Part shown: piece after piece, positions 1-7,958 of the stretch | Layout of the letters: the number at the start of each line of letters is the position of its first letter | Position numbering within the stretch: the first letter of the stretch is position 1 | Source: a virus | DNA length: 34,883 nt | IMG/VR virus record: IMGVR_UViG_3300037041_000128 | Location: 1-34,883 of that record | Direction: 5' to 3' (one strand) | The notes under the pieces: model-generated | The model's input: only the letters and a program-made list of their open reading frames with translations | Database searches by the model: none | Told to the model about the DNA's origin: nothing | Program-made: the position numbers and the translations under genes

Positions 1-138
1 TGAGGATGCTGTACGATTTGAGCCAACTAAGGATGGTGAAGAAGAGTTAGCTGATCAGGCTAGTGACATGGCTAATTGGGTATTCTATAAAGACAACGAT
101 GGATTCTTAATCCTGCATAACTGGTTTAAGGATGCATT
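1..138. repeat. Terminal direct repeat, left copy (circular closure)
   Basis: Bases 1-138 match 34746-34883 except at one position: T at 127 against C at 34872. The difference lies in the third position of a Phe codon of the portal gene, so it is synonymous. Joining the ends restores one uninterrupted portal frame. This indicates a circularly permuted or circular genome of about 34,745 bp; the mismatch looks like a population variant or a sequencing error rather than a biological terminal repeat. Confidence 0.93.
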
Positions 139-1906
139 ACTTCAAAAGGTAGGTGTAGCAAAAGCCTATTGGGAAGAGAAGAAAGACGTTACCAAAGAGA
201 AGTACAAAGGTCTTAGCGATGACGAGTTAGCTATGATCATGCAGACAGAAGAGTACGAGATAGTCAAACACTCTACAGACAACATCATTGGTGCAGATGG
301 CATCACCTATCAAAGCCATAACGTAACAATACAACGCACGGATGACAAGAGTCGCATTGTCATTGAAACTGTACCGCCAGAAGAGTTCTTGATTAGTAAA
401 CGTGCCAAGACTATTGAAGATTCGCCATTTACTGCACATCGTAGGATGATTTCTCGTGGTGACTTGATCGCAATGGGATATGACAAGAATGAGGTAGATG
501 CAATTCCATCTGGTGACAGATTAGAGTATGCTCCAGAACGTCTAGCTCGTTTTGGTCGTGATGAACAGCCTGACTATGCACAAAGCACAGATCAGTCAAT
601 GGAAGAGGTAGAAGTATTTGAGTGCTACATCAAGGTAGACACAGGATCAGATGGTCTGCTAGAGATGCGTAGAATCATCATGGCTGGTGAGAAGATCCTA
701 TCAGATGAAGAGTGTGACTACGTGCCATTCCATTCTATATGCCCAATTCCAATTCCACATAAATTCTTTGGTCAATCACTAGCTGATCGTACAATGGATC
801 TACAACTTACTAAGTCTACGATCCTACGTCAGATGCTTGATAACCTATACTTAACAAACAACTATCGTGTTGGTGCTGTAGAAGGTCAGGTAAACCTAGA
901 TGATCTATTGACTAGCACGGCAGGTGGTGTTGTTCGCATGAAGAATCCTAATGCTGTCGTACCATTGACAGTACAAAATACAGCAGGTCAGTCATTCCCA
1001 ATGATGGAGTATCTGGATGCTGTACAGGCTAAACGTACTGGTGTTAGCGATATGCAACAAGGTCTTGATGCTAACGTGCTTCAGAACACTACAGCAACAG
1101 CAGTAGCAGCGATGATGCAACAGTCGGCAGGTAAGTTAGAGCTAATGGCTCGTTTGTTTGCTGAAACAGGTGTCAAATCATTATTCAGAGGTATATTACA
1201 TTTATTGTGTAAATACCAAACGAAAGAAAAAACAATTCGTATGCGAGGTAAGTGGGTATCTTACGATCCTCGTGAGTGGTCTAACCTATACGATGTGAGT
1301 ATCAATGTTGGTCTGGGTAACGGTAATCGTCAAGAGCAGATTGCTATGTTGCAAATGATCATGGCTAAACAGGAAGAGATCATCGGTAAGTATGGTGCTA
1401 ATAATCCATTGGTTACTGTGACTCAATATCGTGGCACTCTAGGTCGTATGATTGAAATGGCTGGGTTCAAGGACACAACATCATTCATTAATGACATTAC
1501 ACCAGAGATAGAGCAACAGATTGCACAGCAAGCATCACAAGCACCAGCAGATCCAACATCTGAGGCTGCTCAACTGTACGCAAAAGTTGAAGCAGATAAA
1601 GTTCAACTGAATGCACAAACAGCACAGGCTAAGTTAGAATTAGATCGTGAAAAAATGCAGTTAGATAATGAACGTAAGCAATTAGAGTTAGAGCAGAAGG
1701 CTGTTAAGATGGAAGCTGACTATCGTGTTAAGCAAGATGAACTACGATTGAAAGAGGCAGAGCTTGAAATTAAGGCTAGTGAGTCAGATAGTAAAACTCA
1801 GTCAGCACAACTTGATTCTATTATGAAAGCGATTTCTAACTTGAATGCAATCGTAAAAGGTGGTATAAATGCTGTACCACAAGATGTAGTAGATAATTTT
1901 GATTAA
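1..1906 (+). CDS. Portal protein, C-terminal part (gene split by the window ends)
   Basis: This is the larger part of the portal gene; its first 73 codons plus two bases lie at 34525-34745 on the far side of the circular junction, giving 708 aa in total, close to the 725 aa of P22 gp1. The portal forms the dodecameric ring at the capsid vertex through which DNA is packaged and ejected. The assignment rests on length, on position directly after the large terminase and before scaffold and capsid, and on the P22-type sequence flavour. The last 100 or so residues are a long charged helix rich in E, K, Q and L, compatible with the C-terminal barrel of P22-type portals. The frame is open from base 2; ATG 68 is an internal Met, not the real start. 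Confidence 0.88.
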   Translation, partial: EDAVRFEPTKDGEEELADQASDMANWVFYKDNDGFLILHNWFKDALLQKVGVAKAYWEEKKDVTKEKYKGLSDDELAMIMQTEEYEIVKHSTDNIIGADGITYQSHNVTIQRTDDKSRIVIETVPPEEFLISKRAKTIEDSPFTAHRRMISRGDLIAMGYDKNEVDAIPSGDRLEYAPERLARFGRDEQPDYAQSTDQSMEEVEVFECYIKVDTGSDGLLEMRRIIMAGEKILSDEECDYVPFHSICPIPIPHKFFGQSLADRTMDLQLTKSTILRQMLDNLYLTNNYRVGAVEGQVNLDDLLTSTAGGVVRMKNPNAVVPLTVQNTAGQSFPMMEYLDAVQAKRTGVSDMQQGLDANVLQNTTATAVAAMMQQSAGKLELMARLFAETGVKSLFRGILHLLCKYQTKEKTIRMRGKWVSYDPREWSNLYDVSINVGLGNGNRQEQIAMLQMIMAKQEEIIGKYGANNPLVTVTQYRGTLGRMIEMAGFKDTTSFINDITPEIEQQIAQQASQAPADPTSEAAQLYAKVEADKVQLNAQTAQAKLELDREKMQLDNERKQLELEQKAVKMEADYRVKQDELRLKEAELEIKASESDSKTQSAQLDSIMKAISNLNAIVKGGINAVPQDVVDNFD

Positions 1907-1935
1907 TCACTATATCTAGTATAAAGGATTATAAT

Positions 1936-2295
1936 ATGGGAATGTCAGCTCAAGGTAGTCAAGGTGGTGTACAGAGTAATGGATCACAGGTATTTTATGA
2001 TTCTGAAACTGGACAATACTATACCCAGCCAGTACAGCAAAAAAGAGCAAATCCTATGATGGCTATGTTTAGTCAATTGGGTGGTAGGGTAAATAATGGC
2101 AAACGTAATTACTTGACTGACTTTAATAGCCCAGCTAGACAAGAAAGTAAGCCATACGATTACATTGATATTAATGCATTATTTCCTCAACTGATGCAAG
2201 GCGCACAGGGTATTGCTCCATCAAATGATGGTTTACTTGGTGATACACAAGGCGCAGCACAATCGGCATCAAGTGGTGCTGGAAGGTTTATGTGA
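1936..2295 (+). CDS. Small hypothetical virion-region protein
   Basis: A 119-aa protein between portal and scaffold. It is rich in Gly, Gln, Ser and Asn, begins MGMSAQGSQGG, and has no membrane segment or recognisable catalytic motif. The low-complexity N- and C-termini (SAQGSQGG and SASSGAGRF) suggest a flexible protein. The start follows AAGGATTATA, an AAGG ribosome site. Its stop overlaps the GTG start of the next gene, so the two are probably translationally coupled. Position in the head module suggests a virion or assembly role, but I do not recognise a family. Confidence 0.7.
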   Translation: MGMSAQGSQGGVQSNGSQVFYDSETGQYYTQPVQQKRANPMMAMFSQLGGRVNNGKRNYLTDFNSPARQESKPYDYIDINALFPQLMQGAQGIAPSNDGLLGDTQGAAQSASSGAGRFM

Positions 2296-2522
2296 CCAAT
2301 TCAGAGTGGGCTAATAATATGCTCCAAGATCAAAAGTTCTTGGATGTGTTTAAAGAGATGGAAGATATACAGATGCAGAGGTGGTCTAACTCACCACTTT
2401 ATGACTACGATGAACGTCAAGATGCATATGTCAAGCTAATAGCTATTCGTGATGTGAAAGCACACATTGAAGCTCTAGCTGATGATAGAAAGATTAACGC
2501 TAAACGCTGGAAGATTTTATAG
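2292..2522 (+). CDS. Small conserved phage protein of the head module
   Basis: A 76-aa protein starting with GTG at 2292, overlapping the preceding TGA (GTGA). It is helical and charged, with W28SNSP followed by a Tyr/Asp/Arg segment and the C-terminal helix VKAHIEALADDRK. Small proteins of this layout (a Trp, then D/E-R, then a helix ending near a Lys-rich tail) commonly follow the portal gene in podoviruses and other phages, and their function is unknown. Placement between portal and scaffold supports a structural or assembly role. No start other than GTG gives a comparable length. Confidence 0.65.
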   Translation: MTNSEWANNMLQDQKFLDVFKEMEDIQMQRWSNSPLYDYDERQDAYVKLIAIRDVKAHIEALADDRKINAKRWKIL

Positions 2523-2537
2523 TATCTATAAAACGTG

Positions 2538-2552
2538 GCTAGGCGCACTAGC
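2538..2552 (+). promoter_or_regulatory. Short hairpin ahead of the scaffold ribosome site
   Basis: GCTAG (2538-2542) and CTAGC (2548-2552) form a perfect 5-bp inverted repeat with loop GCGCA, just upstream of the GGAG that serves the scaffold gene. It may tune scaffold expression or stabilise processed mRNA. It is too short, and lacks a T-tract, to be called a terminator. Confidence 0.3.
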
Positions 2553-2567
2553 ATTATGGAGATTTAA

Positions 2568-3536
2568 ATGACTACCGACACCAACCCATCAGGGAGTGAC
2601 ACACAAAGCAATGGCACTATTAGTGAAGCAACAAATGCATTCTTAGGTCTAATGGGATCAGATGAAGCACCCGAAGAAGGGCAAGCAGAAGCTGCACCAG
2701 AAGAGCAGGAAGAGCAAGGTAATGACGAACAACCAGAAGAGCAAGCAGATGATGGATCAGAGGAGTCTGAATCAGACCAAGACGAACAACGGTACAATGT
2801 TAAAGTCGGTGGCGAAGATAAAGAACTAACCTTAACTGAACTAAAATCACTAGCCCAGCAAGGTGCGGACTATACCAAAAAAACGCAAGGTCTAGCAGAG
2901 CAACGCAAAGTAGTAGAGGCTGAACAACGAGCTATTGATGAAGCCAAGTATATGCGTGATGCTTATGCAGAACGATTGCAAGCAATGGAGCAGTTACTTA
3001 ATGCTCAACAACCACAGGAAGATCTAGCCTCTTTAAAAGAGAATGATCCAATTGGTTACGCTGTAAGGGTGGCAGAAATGTCGCAGAATAAAGAGCAGTT
3101 ATTGGCAATACAAGCTGAAAGATACCGAATTGCAGAACAGCAACAAGCGGAGCAACAGCAAGGTTTGCAACAATACTTATCTCAACAAGCTGCTACGCTA
3201 TCTCAGTCATTACCAGAGTACAGCGATCCAGTAAAAGGCGAGGCACTAAGATCAGATTTGCGTAAGTTTGCAAAGAACTTAGGATTCTCAGACCAAGAGC
3301 TATCTCAAGTACGAGATTCTCGGCACGTTATGGCATTGTACAAAGCAATGCAGTACGATAAATTACAACAGTCTAAGCCTCAACTAAACAAGAGGGTTAG
3401 CGAAGCACCTAGAACGATTAAATCTGGTAACAGTAATACATCCGTAAATACTGATCAGGGCAAACGTGCTATGGCGCAATTACAAAAAACAGGCAGGGTG
3501 CGTGACGCAGCTTCTGCATTTGAAACATTTATTTAA
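2568..3536 (+). CDS. Capsid scaffolding protein
   Basis: A 322-aa protein directly upstream of the major capsid gene. The N-terminal third is extremely acidic (repeated EE, DE, EQ runs around residues 30-75). A small module follows near residues 75-105 (YNVKVGGEDKELTLTELK), then a long Gln/Glu/Ala coiled coil (about 110-230) and a basic C-terminus ending in RDAASAFETFI. Acidic N-terminus, central coiled coil and basic C-terminus are the usual layout of phage scaffolds, in which the C-terminal end contacts the coat. The scaffold would template procapsid assembly and then leave. Start ATG 2568 is preceded by GGAGATTTAA. No protease signature was seen, so exit rather than cleavage is likely. Confidence 0.82.
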   Translation: MTTDTNPSGSDTQSNGTISEATNAFLGLMGSDEAPEEGQAEAAPEEQEEQGNDEQPEEQADDGSEESESDQDEQRYNVKVGGEDKELTLTELKSLAQQGADYTKKTQGLAEQRKVVEAEQRAIDEAKYMRDAYAERLQAMEQLLNAQQPQEDLASLKENDPIGYAVRVAEMSQNKEQLLAIQAERYRIAEQQQAEQQQGLQQYLSQQAATLSQSLPEYSDPVKGEALRSDLRKFAKNLGFSDQELSQVRDSRHVMALYKAMQYDKLQQSKPQLNKRVSEAPRTIKSGNSNTSVNTDQGKRAMAQLQKTGRVRDAASAFETFI

Positions 3537-3545
3537 GGAATTAAA

Positions 3546-4490
3546 ATGGCTACATATCAAAGTTATCAAGCAATTGGGCAACGTGAAGATTTATCTGACG
3601 TTATTTACAACATCTCACCTACAGATACTCCATTCATGACATCTGTTGGTAAAACTAAAGCTACTGCTGTATATCACGAGTGGCAAAAAGACAGCCTTGC
3701 TGCTGTAAACACTTCTAACGCTGTAGTTGAGGGTGCTACTGCATCTGATGCAACATTATCACCATCTACTCGTATTGGTAACCGTACTCAAATCTCACAA
3801 AAAACTGTGAAGATCTCTGGTACGCTAGAAACCGTAAACAAAGCTGGTCGTAAATCAGAAAAGGCTTACCAATTGGCTAAAGCCTCTGCTGAAATCAAAC
3901 GTGACATGGAAGCTATCTTACTTAGCAACCAAGTTGCTGCTGCTGGCGATGCTTCAACTGCTCGTACTTTAGGTGGTTTACAAACATGGTTAGCTTCAAA
4001 CACATCTAACGGTTCTGGTGGTTCTGCTGGTGCTTCTGGTACGACAGCTCGTACTACTGGTACAGATCGTGCTTTTACATCAACATTGTTAAACACAGTA
4101 ATTCAATCTGCTTACACTAACGGTGGTAATCCAACAATCTTGATGGTTACTCCAGCACAAAAAGTAGTTGCATCAACATTCGCTGGTATCGCTACACGTT
4201 ACAAAGATGTACCTAGCAATGTTCAAGCATCAATCATCGGTGCAGCAGACGTTTATGTTTCAGATTTCGGTACAATCTCTATCGTGCCAAATCGTTTCAT
4301 TCCTAACGCTGACTCAGATGACACAGCATTCTTGTTAGATCCAGAAATGGCAGCAGTAGCTTACTTGCGCCCTTTCCAAACTAATGAGCTTGCTAAAACT
4401 GGCGATGCTGATGTAACTCAACTTTTAGTAGAGTACACACTAGAAGTTAAGAACGAAGCAGCTCACGGAATTATTGCTGACCTCACCTAG
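3546..4490 (+). CDS. Major capsid protein (SU10 / DUF5309 type)
   Basis: A 314-aa protein beginning MATYQSYQAIGQREDLSD, with the family's typical segment ISPTDTPFMTSVGK (about 24-37). It matches the HK97-fold coat proteins of the SU10/DUF5309 family seen in many short-tailed phages. A Gly/Ser/Thr-rich stretch (about 155-175) probably forms a surface loop. The C-terminal half holds GNPTILMVTPAQK and VYVSDFGTISIVPNRF, typical of the A-domain strands. It lies 9 bp after the scaffold gene with SD AAGGAATTAAA. A stem-loop follows within 30 bp of the stop and may end most transcripts, in keeping with high capsid expression. The family call is from memory of its motifs; no search was run. Confidence 0.9.
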   Translation: MATYQSYQAIGQREDLSDVIYNISPTDTPFMTSVGKTKATAVYHEWQKDSLAAVNTSNAVVEGATASDATLSPSTRIGNRTQISQKTVKISGTLETVNKAGRKSEKAYQLAKASAEIKRDMEAILLSNQVAAAGDASTARTLGGLQTWLASNTSNGSGGSAGASGTTARTTGTDRAFTSTLLNTVIQSAYTNGGNPTILMVTPAQKVVASTFAGIATRYKDVPSNVQASIIGAADVYVSDFGTISIVPNRFIPNADSDDTAFLLDPEMAAVAYLRPFQTNELAKTGDADVTQLLVEYTLEVKNEAAHGIIADLT

Positions 4491-4498
4491 TTAGTGAT

Positions 4499-4527
4499 TT
4501 GACAAATATGAAATCCAAGAGTAGAAT
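4499..4527 (+). promoter_or_regulatory. Sigma70 promoter for the inserted HNH gene
   Basis: TTGACA (4499-4504), a 17-bp spacer and TAGAAT (4522-4527): consensus -35 and a 5/6 -10. Transcription would start near 4534, about 18 bp ahead of the HNH start and in front of its GGAGG ribosome site. It begins just after the capsid stop codon, so the HNH gene can be expressed independently of the late operon. Confidence 0.65.
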
Positions 4528-4543
4528 TTAGGTTCTACTTTTG
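4518..4543 (+). terminator. Stem-loop after the capsid gene, possible weak terminator
   Basis: AAGAGTAGAA (4518-4527) pairs with TTCTACTTTT (4534-4543), including one G-U pair, around a 6-nt loop (TTTAGG). The T-run is partly inside the stem, so termination would be weak. The stem overlaps the -10 of the HNH promoter. It could limit readthrough from capsid into the downstream genes or protect the capsid mRNA 3' end. Confidence 0.45.
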
Positions 4544-4551
4544 GAGGTCAT

Positions 4552-5133
4552 ATGACTAAATGTAAAGAAATTGATTGTAGTAATAATGTACTTGCTAGCG
4601 GATATTGTGCGAAGCATTACCAAAGACTAAGACGTAGTGGAGTTATTGCTAGTGGGACTAAACCACGAGGCACGACAGAAGAAAGATTTTGGAGATTTGT
4701 TGAAAAGAAATCAGATTCTGAGTGTTGGATTTGGGTAGGTCATCAAGCTGGTAATTATGGTAGCTTCTCTATAGGGGCAAGAACTTTAGGAACGGTATTG
4801 GCTCACAGATTTTCTTGGGCAATGCATAACAATCAGGAAATTCCTAGCGGTATGGTTATAATGCATTCATGCGATAACCCATTATGTGTAAATCCAAATC
4901 ATTTAAGTGTTGGAACACATATGGAAAATACGCACGATATGTTGAAAAAAGGCAGACATACATATATTGCTCATGTTGGTGAAGAAAATGGCAAATCTGT
5001 ATTGAATGCAAAAATAGTAAAAGAAATACGAGAAAGTAAAATGAACCATGCTGAACTTGGAAGGTTTTATGGAGTATCTACCAGTTGCATTCGTGGTGTA
5101 AGAACAGGCAGGACTTGGAGTCACATTACATGA
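4552..5133 (+). CDS. Free-standing HNH endonuclease (homing-type)
   Basis: A 193-aa protein. An N-terminal zinc-finger-like module carries C4, C9, C19 and H22 (CKEIDC..GYCAKHYQRLRRSG). The HNH core is around residues 84-118: AHRFSW, then MHSCDNPLCVNPNHLSVG with H105, C107, C112 and the NPNHL turn. The C-terminus (about 148-190) resembles a NUMOD/HTH DNA-binding tail (GVSTSCIRGVRTGRTW). Such proteins nick or cut DNA and promote their own spread. It sits between capsid and a small head gene, has its own promoter and SD (GGAGGTCAT), and overlaps the next gene by ATGA. It looks like an insertion into a structural operon that was otherwise tightly packed. Confidence 0.85.
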   Translation: MTKCKEIDCSNNVLASGYCAKHYQRLRRSGVIASGTKPRGTTEERFWRFVEKKSDSECWIWVGHQAGNYGSFSIGARTLGTVLAHRFSWAMHNNQEIPSGMVIMHSCDNPLCVNPNHLSVGTHMENTHDMLKKGRHTYIAHVGEENGKSVLNAKIVKEIRESKMNHAELGRFYGVSTSCIRGVRTGRTWSHIT

Positions 5134-5447
5134 GCAATATAATATCCAACGGCATTACAGATACATCATTCATAGATAACGGTGATGAACTAATCATTGC
5201 TAAGAGCCAAGACATAACTGGCATACTTGAGATGAACAAGCGTGAGTACGCTGCTCAAGACGAACGTAAAAGATGGAGCGAGGATGCATTTGGCAACAAG
5301 GTAGCATCTATACCGCTTACAGTTTTCGCAGAATTAGAGAAGCAAGGCATAACACGAGGCTTTGCAGTAATAGATAAGAAACGATTTAACGAATGGTTAA
5401 ACAATCCCGACAATAGGGCATTCAGAACAAGGGCAGGGCGCATATAA
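5130..5447 (+). CDS. Small conserved head-module protein
   Basis: A 105-aa protein starting at ATG 5130, which overlaps the HNH stop (ATGA). An upstream in-frame ATG at 5085 lies inside the HNH gene and is unlikely. The sequence has an acidic N-terminal half, then SEDAFGNKVASIPLTVFAEL, and ends RAFRTRAGRI; it is soluble with no membrane segment. Small proteins ending in a similar N..N..FRT..G.. tail often lie between coat and adaptor genes in short-tailed phages. The role is unknown; head completion is a guess from position. Its stop overlaps the adaptor start (TAATG). Confidence 0.68.
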   Translation: MSNIISNGITDTSFIDNGDELIIAKSQDITGILEMNKREYAAQDERKRWSEDAFGNKVASIPLTVFAELEKQGITRGFAVIDKKRFNEWLNNPDNRAFRTRAGRI

Positions 5448-6067
5448 TGGCATTGACAAATTACTCTGATTTACAGACTACGATTGCCAGCTACCTCGCT
5501 CGTAGTGACTTAACGGCAATGATCCCTGACTTTATTAGGCTTGCCGAAACACGTTTACGCAGAGAACTCCGTATTCGTCAAATGCTAAAGGTAGTAACAA
5601 CGACAGCAGTAGCCGGTGACTCTACAGTAGAGCTACCATCAGACTTCTTGCAGATGCGTGACTTACACATATCAACAAACCCAGCAGCAACATTAGAGTA
5701 TCAATCACCTAGCGCACTATTCCGTAACGCTCGTACTACTCAGTCTGGTCTACCACATCAATACACCGTACTAGCGCAAGAGTTTCAACTAGCTCCAATA
5801 CCGGACAGCAACTATACGCTAAGTATGTTGTACTACGCTGCACCAGTATTTATGAGCGACTCCGTACCATCTAACGCATTCATGGCTATATGCCCAGACT
5901 TGTTGCTTTATGGTGCATTGGGTGAGGCAGAGCCATATATTATGAACGACTCACGTCTACAGACTTGGGCTTCATTGTATGACCGTGGTGTAACTGCTTT
6001 AACCGTATCAGATGACCAAGGCGAGTATGCTGGGTCACCAATTGCAATCTCAATAGCAACACGATAA
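5447..6067 (+). CDS. Head-to-tail adaptor protein
   Basis: A 206-aa protein beginning MALTNYSDLQTTIASYLAR, with DLTAMIPDFIRLAETRLRRE and later LPSDFLQMRDL. This pattern (a helical N-terminus with 'FIxLAExRLxRxLR', a beta-rich middle, then a C-terminal helical region with 'CPDLLLYGALGEAEPY') is shared by SU10-type adaptors and is functionally equivalent to P22 gp4. It would form a ring under the portal and connect it to the nozzle. Location after the capsid genes fits. It starts on the A of the preceding stop (TAATG). Confidence 0.78.
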   Translation: MALTNYSDLQTTIASYLARSDLTAMIPDFIRLAETRLRRELRIRQMLKVVTTTAVAGDSTVELPSDFLQMRDLHISTNPAATLEYQSPSALFRNARTTQSGLPHQYTVLAQEFQLAPIPDSNYTLSMLYYAAPVFMSDSVPSNAFMAICPDLLLYGALGEAEPYIMNDSRLQTWASLYDRGVTALTVSDDQGEYAGSPIAISIATR

Positions 6068-6077
6068 AGGAATTATT

Positions 6078-6464
6078 ATGTCAGAAATGTCAAACTACCT
6101 AGAAAATGCGCTGATTAATGTAACGCTACGAGCTACAGCATACACAGCGCCTACTACAATCTACGTGGCTCTTTACACAAGTGATCCTACAGACGCTAAT
6201 ACAGGTACAGAAGTATCTGGTGGCTCTTATGCACGTACATCCGTAACATTTGCTGCACCATCTAACGGTGTTAGCTTATCTAACGCAGACTGCACATTCC
6301 CACAGGCTACAGCATCATGGGGGACAGTAGGTTGGATTGGTCTAATGGATGCATCAACAAGCGGTAACTTGCTATACCATACTCCACTAGACGCATCTAA
6401 AACAATTGATAATGGCGATATATTCAAGATTGCTTCTGGCAGCCTTTCAGTAACATTATCTTAG
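6078..6464 (+). CDS. Tail fibre-associated structural protein (Gp80-like)
   Basis: A 128-aa beta-rich protein beginning MSEMSNYLENALINVTLRA, with the hallmark TIYVALYTSDPTDANTGTEV and then GGSYARTSVTF, WGTVGWIGLMD and GNLLYHTPLD. This pattern is common in phage structural proteins annotated as tail fibre or Gp80-like. It precedes the collar-domain fibre and probably forms part of the fibre or a decoration on the tail. SD AAAGGAATTATT precedes the start. The exact role is not fixed by sequence. Confidence 0.68.
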   Translation: MSEMSNYLENALINVTLRATAYTAPTTIYVALYTSDPTDANTGTEVSGGSYARTSVTFAAPSNGVSLSNADCTFPQATASWGTVGWIGLMDASTSGNLLYHTPLDASKTIDNGDIFKIASGSLSVTLS

Positions 6465-6472
6465 GATAACAA

Positions 6473-7474
6473 ATGGCTCTTATAGTCAAGGATAGGGTAC
6501 AGGAAACATCGGCTACTACCGGCACAGGTACTTTTACGCTTGCTGGTGCTGTTAGTGGGTTTCAGTCATTCTCCTCTGCAATAGGAAACGGAAACACAAC
6601 TTACTACACGATAGTAAACGGTTCTGAATGGGAGATAGGGATAGGGACTGTTGGTGCTGGTACTTTATCTAGGGACATAGTGCTAGATTCTTCTACAGGC
6701 TCTGCCATATCGTTTACTTCTGGCACTAAAGCTGTATTTGTTACATACCCAGCAGGGAAATCTGTAACTACTGATGGCGCACAAACTCTTACAAACAAAA
6801 CTTTAACAAGTCCAACATTAAGCACACCATCACTTGGTACTCCGGCTAGTGGAACTTTAACTAATTGTACTGGCTTACCTAATGCTGGTTTAGTAAATAG
6901 TGCTATCACTATAAATGGAACTTCTGTTAGTTTAGGTGGCTCAATCTCCACATCAGCCTTTCCATCTGGCGGTATTATTATATGGTCTGGTTCAGCAGCG
7001 TCTATTCCAGTTGGTTGGTTGCTATGTGATGGTACAAGTAGCACTCCAGATTTAAGGGATAGGTTTGTAGTAGGTGCAGGATCAACTTATGCAGTAGGTG
7101 CAACTGGCGGTAGTGCTAATGCTACATTGGTAAGCCATACCCATACTGGTACATCGTCATTTACTGGTTCTGCTCTAGGTACACATACCCATACAGCGAC
7201 TTCTACAGTAACTGACCCTGGTCACTTCCATAACTTGCCAGGTAACACGTCATCAGGTTCTATTCGCCAAACACAAATTGGTGTGAATGCTACTTCAGTT
7301 CTTGCAACGTCATCTACAAAAGTAACTGGGATTACAGTAGGAACGACAAACAGCTCTGAATCAGCAGGTACACCAGCAGGTAGCGTATCAACATCTATTA
7401 GTACAGAAGGTTCAAGTGCTACTAATGCCAACCTACCTCCGTACTACGCTCTTTGCTACATTATGAAGTCTTAA
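6473..7474 (+). CDS. Tail fibre with phage collar domain 1
   Basis: A 333-aa fibre protein. The N-terminus (1-100) is a small beta domain (MALIVKDRVQETSATTGTG). A Ser/Thr-rich link with 'TLTNKTLTSPTLSTPSLGTP' follows, then a collar domain from about residue 166 (GGIIIWSGSAASIPVGWLLC, DLRDRFVVGAG) and a His-rich C-terminus with repeated HTHT and GHFH, ending NLPPYYALCYIMKS. The HxH clusters are typical of metal-binding trimeric fibre tips such as T4 gp12, which carry iron. It would bind host receptors. It shares near-identical DNA with the second collar gene at 8736-9461. Confidence 0.85.
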   Translation: MALIVKDRVQETSATTGTGTFTLAGAVSGFQSFSSAIGNGNTTYYTIVNGSEWEIGIGTVGAGTLSRDIVLDSSTGSAISFTSGTKAVFVTYPAGKSVTTDGAQTLTNKTLTSPTLSTPSLGTPASGTLTNCTGLPNAGLVNSAITINGTSVSLGGSISTSAFPSGGIIIWSGSAASIPVGWLLCDGTSSTPDLRDRFVVGAGSTYAVGATGGSANATLVSHTHTGTSSFTGSALGTHTHTATSTVTDPGHFHNLPGNTSSGSIRQTQIGVNATSVLATSSTKVTGITVGTTNSSESAGTPAGSVSTSISTEGSSATNANLPPYYALCYIMKS

Positions 7475-7475
7475 T

Positions 7476-7955
7476 ATGATACTTAAAAACTTTATTACAG
7501 ATAGCCAATTAGCAGAATTGCTTGTATGGAGTAGCTCTATACTTGATAACAACGAGCCTAATTTTGTTGAGATTGAAACAATACCAAACGCTCCTGTGTG
7601 GTTAGATGAATTAAGGGCTAAGTGTGCTGCCGTTTCTGAGGATGGAGCTTACTTACCTTCTTTAACACCGGACTTTGTATTATCTGTGCCAGTTGATGTA
7701 GAGATAAGCAGCCATGTTGATGGCGGTGCTAATGTTTCTAAAGATGGTATTGCAGGTGATTATAAACACATAAGGTTTGTCATACTTTTGCAGAAGCCGG
7801 AAATGGGTGGCAATTTATGGTCAGATGGTTCGTTAGTATCTTATGAAGAAAAATATTGCTTTATTTTAGATACGTCTTTGCCACATGAGTTAACTAAAGT
7901 AGAGGGTAGCAAAAGATATATGTCACTTGTATTTGGCTTTGAGTATAAGAAGTAA
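7476..7955 (+). CDS. 2OG-Fe(II) oxygenase-like protein in the tail cassette
   Basis: A 159-aa protein with the metal-binding triad H80-V-D82 and distal H137 (SLPHELTKVEG), followed by R147 (GSKRYMSLVFGF), which would bind 2-oxoglutarate. The spacing and the beta strand between them (HIRFVILLQKP) match the double-stranded beta-helix of small prolyl-4-hydroxylase-like dioxygenases. Such enzymes hydroxylate proteins, or nucleobases, using O2 and 2-oxoglutarate. Being co-directional and 1 bp from the fibre gene, it may modify fibre residues or host surface or translation proteins; the substrate is not visible. The motifs are seen; the target is inference. Confidence 0.7.
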   Translation: MILKNFITDSQLAELLVWSSSILDNNEPNFVEIETIPNAPVWLDELRAKCAAVSEDGAYLPSLTPDFVLSVPVDVEISSHVDGGANVSKDGIAGDYKHIRFVILLQKPEMGGNLWSDGSLVSYEEKYCFILDTSLPHELTKVEGSKRYMSLVFGFEYKK

Positions 7956-7958
7956 ATA

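Noticed and set aside
5085-5129. Upstream ATG for the small head protein
   Set aside because: It lies inside the HNH coding region; ATG 5130 gives the ATGA overlap typical of this genome.
6604-7044. Long minus-strand frame opposite the first collar fibre (and similar ones at 2564, 12726 and 15261)
   Set aside because: These are low-complexity shadows of Gly/Ala/Ser/Glu-rich plus-strand genes, with no ribosome site or promoter and implausible composition.
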